Program-made: the position numbers and the translations under genes
The notes under the pieces: model-generated
The model's input: only the letters and a program-made list of their open reading frames with translations
What the model was told of the DNA's origin: nothing
Database searches by the model: none
Assembly: GCA_964020085.1 (NCBI GenBank)
Contig: OZ026603.1
Coordinates: 10,733,426-10,797,425, forward strand
DNA length: 64,000 bases
Direction: 5' to 3'
Origin: Micromussa lordhowensis
Lineage: Eukaryota; Cnidaria; Anthozoa; Scleractinia; Lobophylliidae
In this document: in pieces, positions 12,901 through 23,064 of the stretch
Numbering within the stretch: the first letter of the stretch is position 1
How the letters are laid out: each line of letters starts with the position of its first letter

Positions 12901-15900
12901 CTGTGAGTATTTTCGCACTAGATATAATTTACTCATAATTCAGTTGCCTACATTTGTTTGCTCTCCAATAACCGCTAACTCAAACGACCACTTAATTTTG
13001 TGTAGGAGAAAAATGTTCCGACTTTCAACACGCGCCGGCGAGACACTTGTCTTTTCATGTAAATGGAGTCACAAGAGCGTCACGGAAATTATTAAAGAAA
13101 TTCTATCTCCGGTTCTGTGTGGTACAAATCGTTCATTCAAACGCCAATTTAAAAAAAAACATGTATCTTTGATGACAGGAGTTCAAATCAAGGTTTCTGA
13201 GATGTGCCGTTTGCAATACACTGTAGTTTCAATTTTTTCTGCCAGGGAAAGTTTCGTCTAGCGTAGGAGACGACGAGTCGGTAACGTAAATGAACTTTCC
13301 CACGTGTGAATGTAAACACTAAAAATATCTCCGGCTCTATTTGGCATAAATCGTTCATTCAAACGCCAAAATACGGCTCATGGCTCGTGTACGATGACCT
13401 GACTGACGTCATAGCATAGCATGAATTGTCATAAAACGATCTCATGAAACACAGGAACAGTAGGAACATGGCATCAGTAGGAACACAGGATCAGTAGGAA
13501 CATAAAATCGGTAGGAACATAGGATCAGTGGTAACATAGGATCCGTAGGAACATAGGATCAGTGGGAACATAGGATCAGTAGGAAAACAGGATCAGTAGG
13601 AACACAGGATCAGTAGGAACACAGGATCAGTAGGAACACAGGATCAGTAGGAACACGGGATCAGTAGGAACACGGGATCAGTAGGAACACAGGATCAGTA
13701 GAAACATAGGATCAGTAGAAACAATGCACACTATCAGCCATTTGAGATCGTTCTTGCTTTTCTGATGTTCCTACTGATCCTATGTTCCCACTGATCCTGT
13801 GTTCCTACTGATCCTGTGTTCCTACTGATCCTATGTTCTTACTGATCCTGTGTTCCTACTGATCCTGTGTTCCTACTGATCCTGTGTTCCTACTGATCCT
13901 GTGTTCCTACCGATCCTATGTTCCTACTGACCCTGTGTTCCTACTGATCCTGTGTTCCTACTGATTCTGTGTTCCTACTGATCCTGTGTTCCTACTGATC
14001 CTGTGTTCCTACTGATCCTGTCCTACTGATCCTATGTTCCTACTGATCCTGTGTTCCTACTGATTCTGTGTTCTTACTGATCCTGTGTTCCTACTGATCC
14101 TGTGTTCCTACTCATCCTGTGTTCCTACTGATCCTATGTTCCTACTGATCCTGTGTTCCTACTGATCCTGTTTTCCTACTGATCCTATGTTCCTACTGAT
14201 CCTGTGTTCCTACCGATCCTGTGTTCCTACTGACCCTGTGTTCCTACTGATCCTGTGTTCCTACCGATCCTATGTTCCTACTGACCCTGTGTTCCTACTG
14301 ATCCTGTGTTCCTACTGATTCTGTGTTCCTACTGATCCTGTGTTCCTACTGATCCTGTGTTCCTACTGATCCTGTGTTCCTACTGATCCTATGTTCCTAC
14401 TGATCCTGTGTTCCTACTGATCCTGTGTTCCTACCGATCCTACGTTCCTACTGATCCTGTGTTCCTACTGTTCCTGTGTTCCTACTGATCCTATGTTCCT
14501 ACTGATCCTGTGTTCCTAATGATCCTGTGTTCTTACTGATCCTGTGTTCCTACCGATCCTGTGTTCCTACTGATCCTGTGTTCCTACCGATCCTACGTTC
14601 CTACTGATCCTGTGTTCCTACTGTTCCTGTGTTCCTCCTGATCCTATGTTCCTCCTGATCCTATGTTCCTACTGATCCTGTGTTCCTAATGATCCTGTGT
14701 TCTTACTGATCCTGTGTTCCTACCGATCCTGTGTTCCTACTGATCCTGTGTTTCTACTGATCCTATGTTCCTACTGATCCTGTGTTACCACTGATCCTAT
14801 GTTTCTACCAATCCTATGTTCCTACTGATCCTATGTTCCTACTAATCCTGTGTTCCTACTGATGCCATGTTCCTACTGTTCCTGTGTTTCATGAGATCGT
14901 TTTATGACAATTCATGCTATGCTATGAAGACAGGGGTTTTAATCAAAGTTTCTGAGATGCGCTGTTTGCATTAATTTCAGATTTTTCTGCCAGGGAAAGT
15001 TTTGTTTAGCGGCACAAGACGACGAGTCAGTAGTGTAATGAACTTTATTGTTGTCCGAAGCGTCACGGCAAACTGAAACACGAAAAAAGATTTCCCGTTC
15101 TATTTGGCATAAATCGTTCATTCAAACGCCAAAATACTATATCTTTGAAGACAGCAGTTTTAATGAACGTTTCCGAGATGCGCCGTTTGCATTAATTTCA
15201 GATTTTTCTGCCAGGGAAAGTTTTGTCTAGCGGCACAAGACGACGAGTCGGTAGCGTAAAAAACTTTATCCGAAGCGTCACGGCAAACACGAAAAATATC
15301 TCCCGTTCTATTTGGCATAAATCGTTCATTCAAACACCAAAATACTATACCTTTAAAGACAGGAGTTTTAATCAAAGTTTCTGAGATGCGCCGTTTGCAT
15401 TAATTTTAGATTTGTTTTGTCTAGCGGCACAAGACGACGAGTCGGTAGCGTAAAACTTTATTGTTGTCTGAAGCGTCACGGCAAACACGAAGAATATCTC
15501 CCGTTCTATTTGGCATAAAATCGTTCATTCAAACTCCAAAACACCATATCTTTGAAAACTGGAATTTTAATCAAATTTGAATGAAATGTTAGTCGAGGTT
15601 TCATGATCAAAGCGTGGTGTCTCATGTTTACAAGTTGAATAAAATGTTAATCGAGGTTTCATGATCAAAGCGTGGTTTCTCATGTTTACAAGTTCGAATA
15701 AAATGTTAGTCGAGGTTTCATGATCAAAGCGTGGTTTCTCATGTTCACAAGTTTGAACAAAATGTTATAGTCGAGGTTTCATGATCAAAGCATGGTGTCG
15801 CTTGTTCACAAGTTTGAATAAAATGTTAGTCGAGGTTTCATGATCAAAGCGTGGTTTCTCATGTTCACAAGTTTGAACAAAATGTAATAGTCGAGGTTTC

Positions 15901-16675
15901 ATGATCAAAGCATGGTGTCGCTTGTTCACAAGTTTGAATAAAATGTTAGTCAAGAAGGTTTCATGATCAAAGTGTGGTGTCGCTTGTTCACAAGTTTGAA
16001 TAAAATGTTGGTCGAGGTTTCAAGATTAAAGCGTTGTTTCGCATGTTTACCAGTGTGAATAAAAAACGAGTCAAGGTTTGATGGTCAATCCTTTCGCGTA
16101 TTGGTACTTCCAGTGCACTCGCGAAAAACGAGACACGTCTCGCGAGAAACGAGACGCGTCTCGCGAGACGGTGGTAACTTACTTTTGAGCGGTACTGTAC
16201 ATGCAGACTCATTATCTGTCTCAGCCAAGTTTGTCGCTTAGTTTATCATTCAAGATGCACTTCTAAAACAGAGAAGAACATAGATCAGCTTTATGTATGC
16301 GAAGGCATAACCAGATGTGTTAAATAAATTTGTCCTCTATAGTTCATCCAGACAAATTATGCATTTGGAGTAGAAAAATGGCCATGTTACTCCTAGGTAA
16401 GGTTTGTATAGAGTCTCTGACATGACACTAAACATTTTTGGTCTCTCATACAGCCTTCGCCCACACCGGTAACAGTGCTTGTACAGCAACAAGTCTCAGA
16501 TACTGTTCCTTCACATTCACATGTAAGTAAAACTAATGATGTCGGGACTTCACATATGGAAGAGGGCGAGAAAGAGGATGAAGAAATGGAGGGAAATAAA
16601 GACCGGGAAGAAACAGAAAATGATAAGGAGGACGATAATGGTGATGATGACTCGCAGAGTGTTGATGAAGCTTAA
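6950..16675 (+). CDS. Unrecognised protein: Cys-rich N-terminus, Ser/Thr linker, coiled coil, acidic tail
   Basis: Five exons: 6950-7459, 8490-8975, 9363-9491, 10594-10716 and 16454-16675, 489 codons, all introns phase 0 and all GT-AG. An in-frame stop just upstream of 6950 limits the start, though the Met at 7079 is an alternative. Exon 1 has clustered Cys/His (ECLYCPGKRYACTPRANCTG, then further Cys and a GSHGSGN segment), which could bind zinc; it is loosely reminiscent of transposase-derived zinc-binding domains, but I cannot assign a family. Exon 2 is Ser/Thr/Pro-rich and probably disordered. Exons 3 and 4 encode about 84 residues of heptad-like coiled coil (ILQQEHLSKISRIAELEAQL and VQRLETEILRKDVKILQLEK). 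Exon 5 is very acidic, ending at a TAA. The pattern suggests a nuclear, dimerising protein; this is inference. The last intron is 5.7 kb of transposons. Confidence 0.75.
7863..8164. mobile_element. G-rich-ended MITE in intron 1 of the orphan gene
   Basis: Left end CCCGGGGGGGGGAGTACTC, right end GGGAGTACCCCTCTCTCCTG followed by GGG, imperfect inverted repeats. The inside repeats phrases such as ACCCTATTTATGACC and ACCATACCCTA. The same family occurs at 58055-58540, where an 8-bp target duplication is visible, and as a degraded piece near 56010-56280. No clear duplication is seen at this copy. Confidence 0.6.
9608..9905. mobile_element. Foldback element with single-sided tail (copy 1 of 6)
   Basis: Two arms of about 70 nt (9608-9682 and 9699-9763) are imperfect reverse complements sharing ATCATATGAA and GGATTTACACTAC. 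The turn is CCTTATTAGG followed by CGAGTGC. A tail of about 140 nt contains CAGCCAATCACAATG and ends in TATAATATAATT. No coding capacity. Lies in intron 3 of the orphan gene. Confidence 0.55.
11460..11797. mobile_element. MITE with 40-bp terminal inverted repeats
   Basis: Ends begin CAATAGACCTTTTTACCGAT and are 39/40 identical in inverse orientation (11460-11499 and 11758-11797). Total 338 bp. The repeats contain CGGCGGCCATCTTG, a YY1-like motif in reverse complement. No target duplication is evident. The internal 74-codon ORF is not supported as a gene. Confidence 0.7.
11944..12524. mobile_element. TA-flanked inverted-repeat element abutting the next transposon
   Basis: TA plus GAGTGTGTGCGG at the left matches CCGCACACACTC plus TA at the right. 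Inside, 12131-12175 is a near-perfect hairpin: GCCGCCATGTTGGAGGAC, a short loop, then its reverse complement. The right end shares the sequence TATA with the left end of the large element starting at 12529, so two TA-targeting elements sit directly side by side. Confidence 0.6.
13010..15545 (+). repeat. Interrupted tandem array of ~210-bp units
   Basis: About five diverged copies, sharing the phrases TTCTGCCAGGGAAAGTTT, GACGACGAGTCGGTAGCGTA, and CTATTTGGCATAAATCGTTC followed by ATTCAAAC. Copies 1-2 lie before the foldback at 13409-14927 and copies 3-5 after it, so the foldback inserted into the array. The left junction has about 35 nt of unrelated sequence and no clear target duplication. Confidence 0.7.
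13409..14927. mobile_element. Foldback element whose arms are a 17-bp minisatellite
   Basis: The ends are a perfect inverted repeat of at least 80 bp, starting TCATAGCATAGCATGAATTG. Inside them the left arm (about 13440-13730) repeats GGATCAGTAGGAACACA and the right arm (about 13767-14880) carries the same unit inverted, TGTTCCTACTGATCCTG, in roughly 65 copies. A short non-repeated spacer (about 13731-13766) separates them. The right arm shows higher-order duplications: the block near 14423-14500 recurs near 14575-14655. The arms are strongly unequal in copy number. Confidence 0.85.
15585..16050 (+). repeat. Tandem repeat, ~60-bp unit, about 8 copies
   Basis: Units share GTCGAGGTTTCATGATCAAA, then GCGTGGTTTCTCATGTTCAC with an AAGTTTGAATAAAATGTTA linker. 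The last copies are more diverged. Lies inside the right part of the large Tc1-like element. Confidence 0.85.
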
Positions 16676-19350
16676 CAATGGTAGAGCATGGTTGTTGTCA
16701 TGTGTTTAATGGTGTAGAAAGAGTTTTATCTTAATCTTATTCACCCTATTTAAGGTCACATTTTTTAGTGCTCATAATGCAAGGCATATTATCATGTCAC
16801 ACATTTATTATGTGAGCATTTAGCATTGTTTTGTCAAGTTGTCAGGTTTCAAGAATAATGAAAATGATCAACTATAGTTGTAAACAAAAAAATCTTAAGT
16901 TTGTTTTTTAATGTACTTCCAAATTCTCACATCTAACAATAATAATTGTTGATTAAAAGAAAATTTATCATATGCAAGTAGTGAAGAGAATCATATTTTT
17001 AAGTTTGTGACCAAAAACGCTTAGTCAACTCGTGTTGTGTTATATTTGGATGAGTTGTTCTGGTGCATGTTTAATATTGTATACACTGTAGCTAGGATTT
17101 TCATTTTGATTCCAAACTTTTAGTCAAAGTTATGTTTAGGTAGGATCGGCTTTAGTTAGCTTTGAGTGACAGGGTAAGATATGACAAATAAAATATATTC
17201 GTTTGCCAGTCCAGTCTTGGCTTAATATTAAACAAAGATAATTTATAGGGTCTACAGTTTAGAATTCAATGTCTGTTGTGCAGATAGTAATCAAGATTGT
17301 TTACCAAATATGGGTCAAGGGAAGTTGGTTGGTTCCCTGACAGGAAATCCTTGGTATTCGATTTGGCACACTTCATTTACTAGGATTTACTTGGAGCACC
17401 CAGAACCAAGCTGCATAGTTGCTCATTAAGGATGAATTGGAATTAAATGATGATAATTTGGCAATTTTGGACGACCTTTCAAGATGTTCCATTTCAATGT
17501 TTTCAACATTTTTGGCCAGGGCAAACCAAAATAGTCCTAGCGTTTACAAATTACAGTACTGTAGTTTCAACTGAAATTTCCAGAGTTTTCCCGAAATGAA
17601 ACCTGAGTATTTATTTTAGTTTTGCCTTTCTACATGTGAGGTTAATCTTTACTTTCAGACAGTTTCAATCAATCCTAAAACCAGTGTGTATGTAGCAAAG
17701 CATAACCTACGTGTAAGAAAGTTTTGTACAGGTCCAAAACCCGTTTGGTAGTGCGGTAGTTGAGATTATTATTAAATTAGATATGGTGCTGGAACATTTT
17801 TTGTAGGTTAAGGTTACATGTAACTATTGTAAGAAAGCATTAAATGCTGAAATAAATTGTATTTCCTTAATATTCTTTACAGGTTTTATGCAACTTGATT
17901 TTTAACTGTAATTTATTCTTTTTATATTTTTGGCATGACTTTTACATGACAGTATTTGTGTCTTTGTTTAAAAGAGCTTACTTGAAAGTCCCATGTAACT
18001 TTTTTTGGTAACACTTTTGCAATTAATGTTACTGAGTAATTAAGATTCCTTTCAGAAGAGTCATTATTTTTGTCTGATGTACATGTTGTACGATACTAAG
18101 CTTCAACAAGGTATATGTACATGACTGTGTGATCTGTTTTTTTTAACTAATGTATGTTTGCTAGCCATATATACACTTGTGTGAGTCATAAAACATTCTT
18201 ACAGCTGTAAAACTAGATGTGAGCAGTTGACATCTTGTTACATCCCTTGTCTTATATTAAAAGAAAAATAAAGCTAGACTTCATGTGTGTTACCAAAAGG
18301 GCAAATGGGAAAAGGATTCCTTGCTGATACCACCCCTTGATTTTTCACTTATGATAATGAACACTAATCTAGGACCTGGGAGATACAAGTAAGGCTAATG
18401 CAAAGTCCAAGACAAACCCAAGTGAGTTTGGAGAAACTCAAGCATACTCTTAGGCTTGGTTCAAACATCGCCCAGTTGTCGTGTTAAACTCAGTAAGTTC
18501 AGTTAAGCTCAACAGTTGATTCAAACATGTTAAGCTTAATTGTGTGAAGTTTGACCTTACACAGTGCAACTGAATGTCGATAGTTATTCGAATGTCATGC
18601 TATACTCGTGTCAAAGAGTTCAGTGCAGTTTTATTCAACATTTTATCCATAATTTCAGATAGGTGAAAATTCCAAATAAGAAGGCCGGCCATAATGCTAA
18701 TGCATTGAGTAATAAGCGCAAGTGTAGCTTGATGATTTATCAAAGTTGTGCCAAAGTGGGTTTGAAAGTTCAACTTATTAATCAATTTTCTCTGACTCAA
18801 AATAAAATTTCCTGACTTTTCCTTGACCATTTCTGACCTATGACAACACTGATACGCCAGGTGGAGCATACAAATTAAGTGAAGAGTTTGTCTTGTTGCA
18901 ATTCCACTTTGAAAGCGACGTTTAAATCATGAACAGTTTGGTGGCCCTCTTTGTCCCTGCCATCAGGTACTAACCTTTCTTAATGTGCCTTTTGTAAGAA
19001 AGAAAATTAGTTGAAAATTTAGCAGTCTTACAGGTAAGGGCTTGTGAGACTAACGTTTTTTAAAAACTATAAGGCTTAACATATAAATATTATATTATTA
19101 TTAGTTAGCATTGCAGGCCCAAGCAGCGACAGTCACTGTATAGCTCTCTGTAGGTACTGCACTCCTATGAATCCCTTCAATGCATTATATAGACATTTAT
19201 ACCATGCCATAGAAATTACAGCTAATCAGAATACAGGAAAGCTGTTGTACATTTAATGGTATTACACCCAACCATCCCAACATATGCCATGCACATGTCA
19301 CATTAATTGTGTTGGTGACTCTATTTTCTATAGCAATTGATATAAAAAAG
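16676..19350. other. 3' flank of the orphan gene, no gene recognised
   Basis: AT-rich sequence. Polyadenylation motifs AATAAA occur at 17187-17192 and again near 17850 and 18265, so the 3' UTR end is uncertain. The short minus-strand ORF at 18600-18869 has no recognisable homology. Nothing else is supported. Confidence 0.5.
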
Positions 19351-19351
19351 T

Positions 19352-19395
19352 TATGCAACCCTCTCCTGTGGTATACCACAGGAGAGGGTTGCATA
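19352..19395. repeat. Perfect 44-bp palindrome without spacer
   Basis: Half-site TATGCAACCCTCTCCTGTGG followed by TA, directly joined to its exact reverse complement; the centre is GGTATACC. Both halves are 22 nt with no mismatch. It could extrude as a cruciform or be the minimal remnant of an inverted-repeat element. Confidence 0.95.
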
Positions 19396-19418
19396 TCATA
19401 TTTTCTTGGCATACACAC

Positions 19419-19498
19419 TAGCCTGCGAACAGCAGACGTATTTCCGGTCGTTCCTCCGAAAAATAACAACCAGAAATATGTCTGCTGTTCGTAGGCTA
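19419..19498. mobile_element. 80-bp miniature foldback
   Basis: The left end TAGCCTGCGAACAGCAGAC is matched in inverse orientation by the right end GTCTGCTGTTCGTAGGCTA with one mismatch, and the similarity continues inward. ACACACT occurs just outside both ends and may be a target duplication. It starts only 23 bp from the perfect palindrome. Confidence 0.6.
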
Positions 19499-19611
19499 CA
19501 TACACACTGACCTAAAGGCTTGTTTGTATAATGAGAAAAATTATAAGTTAAGTAAGTCATGGGATTTAATATTTCCATGGTATAGCACTTGAGAGCATTG
19601 CATACTTAAGC

Positions 19612-19910
19612 ATAGACCACAAGTTTCTATGGGTTATAGGCTGATAAACCACGCGAGATGTTTGTAGAACACGAGAAGAATTTGTAAATCACGAGCCGCA
19701 GGCGAGTGGTTTACAAATTCTTCAAGTGTTCTACCAACATCCCAAGTGGTTTATCAGCCTAACACCCATAGAAACTTGTGGTCTATTGCTTTTTTATAAT
19801 AATTCAGAAGACGCGCGATTTTCCCATGGGTTTACCGGCACAATAACCCATAGCTGATTGACCAATCGGAGCATGCGCATTGATTTGGTTATTATATAAA
19901 TGTAACTAGT
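19612..19910. mobile_element. Foldback element with single-sided tail (copy 2 of 6)
   Basis: Arms 19612-19692 and 19704-19786 are reverse complements (ATAGACCACAAGTTTCTATG at the outer end). The turn is CACGAGCCGCAGGCGAGTGG. The tail contains TTGACCAATCGGAGCATGCG and ends TTGGTTATTATATAAA. Same plan as 9608, 22155, 25720, 30670 and 49804, but different arm sequence. Confidence 0.65.
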
Positions 19911-20776
19911 GTGTACACACTACACGCCTATGTCTAAATAGCTATATAACCGGGAGTATATAGCACTCTATATGCATCACATGTTTATAAAGCTCTTGAA
20001 ACAATAAGTTATTGGCTAGCATCGCATTATGTAGACCTACCTTCATTAGCTATTAACAGCTTTATGGCACTCAGTGCATTCAACTCACCAGTGCTAGTTC
20101 ATATGAGACTGCAAAGCATTTGAAGAGATAGCTGCTATGTATGCTTATAAATCTTAATATTTGCCGATAGCTCTGTGAGTGAGCAAGATCCACATTATCC
20201 TGCACTGTGATTGGCTATGATGGTGCTATTTTGCCTGCTTGGGATTACCTGCTGTGTTCCACAAGAAAATAATGCTATTTTTCCATATAATAAATCCCTT
20301 ATTGACCAGGTTTGTTCAGACAGGAGGGCTGGATATTGGCCTTGTTTAATGGACCTCGACTCCATCACGGTCCATAACCATGCAAAAAAAGAACTTGGCT
20401 TATATCCAGTGATCTTGACCTTACGCTTGGTCAATCACCATAGATATAGATCAACAATGCATGTGGAAGCGCACAATGCGGGCCTATGACACCTAGTGTA
20501 AAAATGCTAAATGTTATTAATATGTCGGTAGTTTCAAGATTAGCATTTCTATATATCCTGTTAAGGATCTCTCTGCTCCCATAAACTATCAAAGCACTTG
20601 ACGTTGAATCATAACCTTTTCTCATTTCTGAGGTTTGGTCAAAACTTCTCAAGAAGGCTTTGAAGAACGATGCACATCAAAGGGGCAAGAATTAGTAGTA
20701 AATTAATAAATAAAAAAGTTCAATGGCCCTTTCCCTCTTAACTAGGATCAGGCATTCTTTTTTCCCCTCAAACATA

Positions 20777-21379
20777 ATTATAGATTTAGGCCAGCCTAAA
20801 AGCATAGCTCCTGGGCCAGGTTGTTCAGAGCCCAATTAAGCTTACCCAGGATAAGGTACAATTTTGATTTGAGTTTTTCAACTTTGCAGTGAGGTTTTCT
20901 GTATATTGTTTTGCCTTCTGTTTCGAGTTTTAATAATCACAAAATACACAAAACAAAAGCAGTGCAAAACATTTGTATAGAAGAAAAAGTTATACTTTGG
21001 TTAACTTTTAATCCCAGCCCTGTTTACAACAAGTTGACAGGAGCCACAATCCAATCAAATACTAGCACTTGGTCAGCAGTCATTTTCATAAAACATGTGA
21101 CTTCAATGAGCTCTGATGATACTGGTCAGCGGATACCTTGTTTTCAGGTGACAATTGACCATAACATGGATGTCTAATATTAAGGGTGCTATAAACCAAG
21201 GGTGCATGTTTCTGTCAACCTATAAGCTGGAGTACGGCCGTGATCTTGCGTGACTCTGCCATCACTGTCGTCATTGTTGTGCATACACACCCATGAGCAA
21301 TACAACCATGGGAAAATCAATTCATAGGTTTCCTTTTCTTTCCTATATGAGTATGGGGCTCCGCTTGGCGGAGCTCTGC
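20777..21379 (+). mobile_element. Helentron-like element, diverged copy E
   Basis: Starts ATTATAGATTTAGGCCAGCC after TA (20775-20776) and ends GAGCTCTGC before TA (21380-21381). It keeps the 5' hairpin TTTAGGC-CA-GCCTAAA and a reduced 3' hairpin, and has a degraded GTC-type microsatellite around 21255-21280. At 603 bp it is shorter and more diverged than the copies at 60777-63281. Confidence 0.7.
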
Positions 21380-21922
21380 TATAAGCAGGGCTGTGCTCTA
21401 GAAGCGCCCACGTGCAGGGGGGGCGACTAACTTTTTCCTTTGGGCGACTGGAAAAACTTAAGTGCTGGGCACCCAGGATTTAATGGTTGGGAATCTTTGG
21501 GCTCCTGGTAATGTTTCGCAGACCACAGCCTTGGCTATGAGGCATGCCCGCATGCCTGAATTATGGTACATGTAGTTGTATTCATCAAGTTCAGTCCAAC
21601 ATGGTGGACAATGTGGACAAAGGCTTGCTTTCTGAAATCTCAAATGCACAGACCCCGCAAATACAGTGGCCACATTGTTCACATAGCTTTTCTTCCTACC
21701 CTCAAAGTGTGCTGAACAGTACTCATTGGATTAAAGTTTTCTCTCTCAATTTGTTCTATCCACTTCTCTCCCAACCCAGGCTCTTTCAGGAAAATATAAT
21801 AATATTATTAATCTCAATATTTCTCATTGAATTATTGAAGCACTGGGGGATGCTACATGTAATGCCACCACTTCATCCTTTCGAAAGAGACTTCCATTCC
21901 CTCTCAAGTCGTCCGCCATCTT

Positions 21923-21988
21923 GGACTTGATGACCTGGACTGGACTTGATGACCTGGACTGGACTTGATGACCTGGACTGGACTTGAT
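21923..21988 (+). repeat. 19-bp minisatellite
   Basis: Three and a half near-identical tandem copies of GGACTTGATGACCTGGACT. Confidence 0.9.
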
Positions 21989-22154
21989 GAATACAACTAC
22001 CATAATTTCCTGCAGGCATCAGGCTCATAGAGGGAAAAGGCCATTCTACCAAAAAAGTTCAATTTGCCCACAAAAAATAGTTCAATTTGTTAAGTACTGC
22101 AAAGTTTAATGTTTATCAGAAGTAGTGGGTCAGTTTTCTTATTTAAGCAATAGT

Positions 22155-22208
22155 TATAGAGCACTTTTCCCGTGATTACATAGCCTCATCTAAACACGAG
22201 GAGGGTTG

Positions 22209-22240
<32 letters not shown>

Positions 22241-22460
22241 CTTAGTCAAGGGTTTGCATGACTTTGGAGAATTCTCCCAACCCTCCAAGTGTTTAGATGA
22301 GGCTATGTAAACACGGAAAAAGTGCTCTATTGCGTTTATAAAATAATTCTTAAAAATATGTGCGAATCTAAAATATCACAACCATGTTTACACACTCATC
22401 TAAACACAACTATCAACCAATGAGAGCATGTGTAGTGGCTCGGGTATAATTATTGATGCA
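22155..22460. mobile_element. Foldback element with single-sided tail (copy 3 of 6)
   Basis: Outer arms ATAGAGCACTTTTCCCGTG and CACGGAAAAAGTGCTCTAT, with the inner parts CATAGCCTCATCTAAACAC and AGGGTTGGGAGAATT also mirrored (22155-22330). The tail contains CAACCAATGAGAGCATGTG and ends GGTATAATTATTG. Confidence 0.6.
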
Positions 22461-22559
22461 TCCTTTCCTTGGTAGCATCTCTAACTGGGTTACTTTTGTG
22501 GTGATTGTAACGAAGAAATTCATTAAATCTTTCTTTCAGGTTTTTTCGTTAGCTTTAGA

Positions 22560-23045
22560 TAATCTTCACTGTTGGGCTGTCACCTTGTAGCGGTGGTGAG
22601 GCTTGAGTGTCTCAATGACCCTGAGAGCTGTGCCGGCTGGGACTATAGTCCCTGACAGGTCTAACCATGCCGGATTGGTCGAGGGATAGAGGCCAGATAA
22701 AGAACAGGCCCTGGTCCTCCAGGTTGGGGGTTAGGCGGCAGGCCAATCACCCGCCCCCTTAAAACAAAGTGGATTACAGAAACCTTAAACACTCGAAGGC
22801 AACTTTCCCTTGGGGCCAACGCGGTACCTTGCTTTGGATAGGCAACGAATGACGCCCTTGAGCCAAAGCCGAGAGGATGCTCAGGAGCTGAACAAACCAC
22901 TAGTGACCCCAAGAAATGGAAAAAGCGGGATGGAGGAACTGGAGTGAGGTACAAATGGCTGCGGCTGACAGAGATGGTTGGCGGGATTGTGTTGAGGCCT
23001 TATGTGCCACATGGCACGAAGAAGATAGGTGAAGGTGAAGTTAGA
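22560..23045 (+). mobile_element. 3' end of a non-LTR retrotransposon (LINE), truncated
   Basis: An open frame at 22916-23032 encodes 38 residues including AAADRDGWRDCVEALCATWH and a stop right after HEEDR. This resembles the extreme C-terminus of cnidarian endonuclease/reverse-transcriptase LINE proteins (a DRxxWR...LC pattern). It is followed by a short GGTGAA-type repeat tail, also typical of LINE 3' ends. Upstream sequence is GC-richer than its surroundings and shows no intact reverse-transcriptase motif. Clade not assigned. Confidence 0.45.
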
Positions 23046-23064
23046 TAAAATAAGTGCAATTTAA

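Larger units (their letters stand above)
12529..16197. mobile_element. Large Tc1/mariner-like non-autonomous element (TIR CAGTACCGCTCAAA)
   Basis: TA (12527-12528) and TA (16198-16199) flank a 28-bp inverted repeat, 27/28 identical, starting CAGTACCGCTCAAA and ending GTAAGTTACCACC. Just inside both ends are iterated short palindromic units TCTCGCGAGAAACGAGAC and variants. The interior has ~210-bp tandem copies, a minisatellite foldback at 13409-14927 and ~60-bp repeats at 15585-16050. No transposase remains. The family call comes from the related element at 37494-40413, which shares the terminal motif and carries a transposase remnant. Confidence 0.7.

Noticed and set aside
13440..14890. CRISPR-like array of short repeats
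   Set aside because: The 17-bp units are contiguous without unique spacers, in a eukaryotic intron, and inverted halfway; this is a minisatellite foldback.
15765..15953. Repeat peptide ORF (TNILFKLVNKRHHALIMKPRL)
   Set aside because: Produced by reading through the ~60-bp DNA tandem repeat; no start context or splice signals.
22661..22954. 97-codon minus-strand ORF in the LINE remnant
   Set aside because: The sense of the element is plus (C-terminal motif and 3' tail); the minus frame has no motif.
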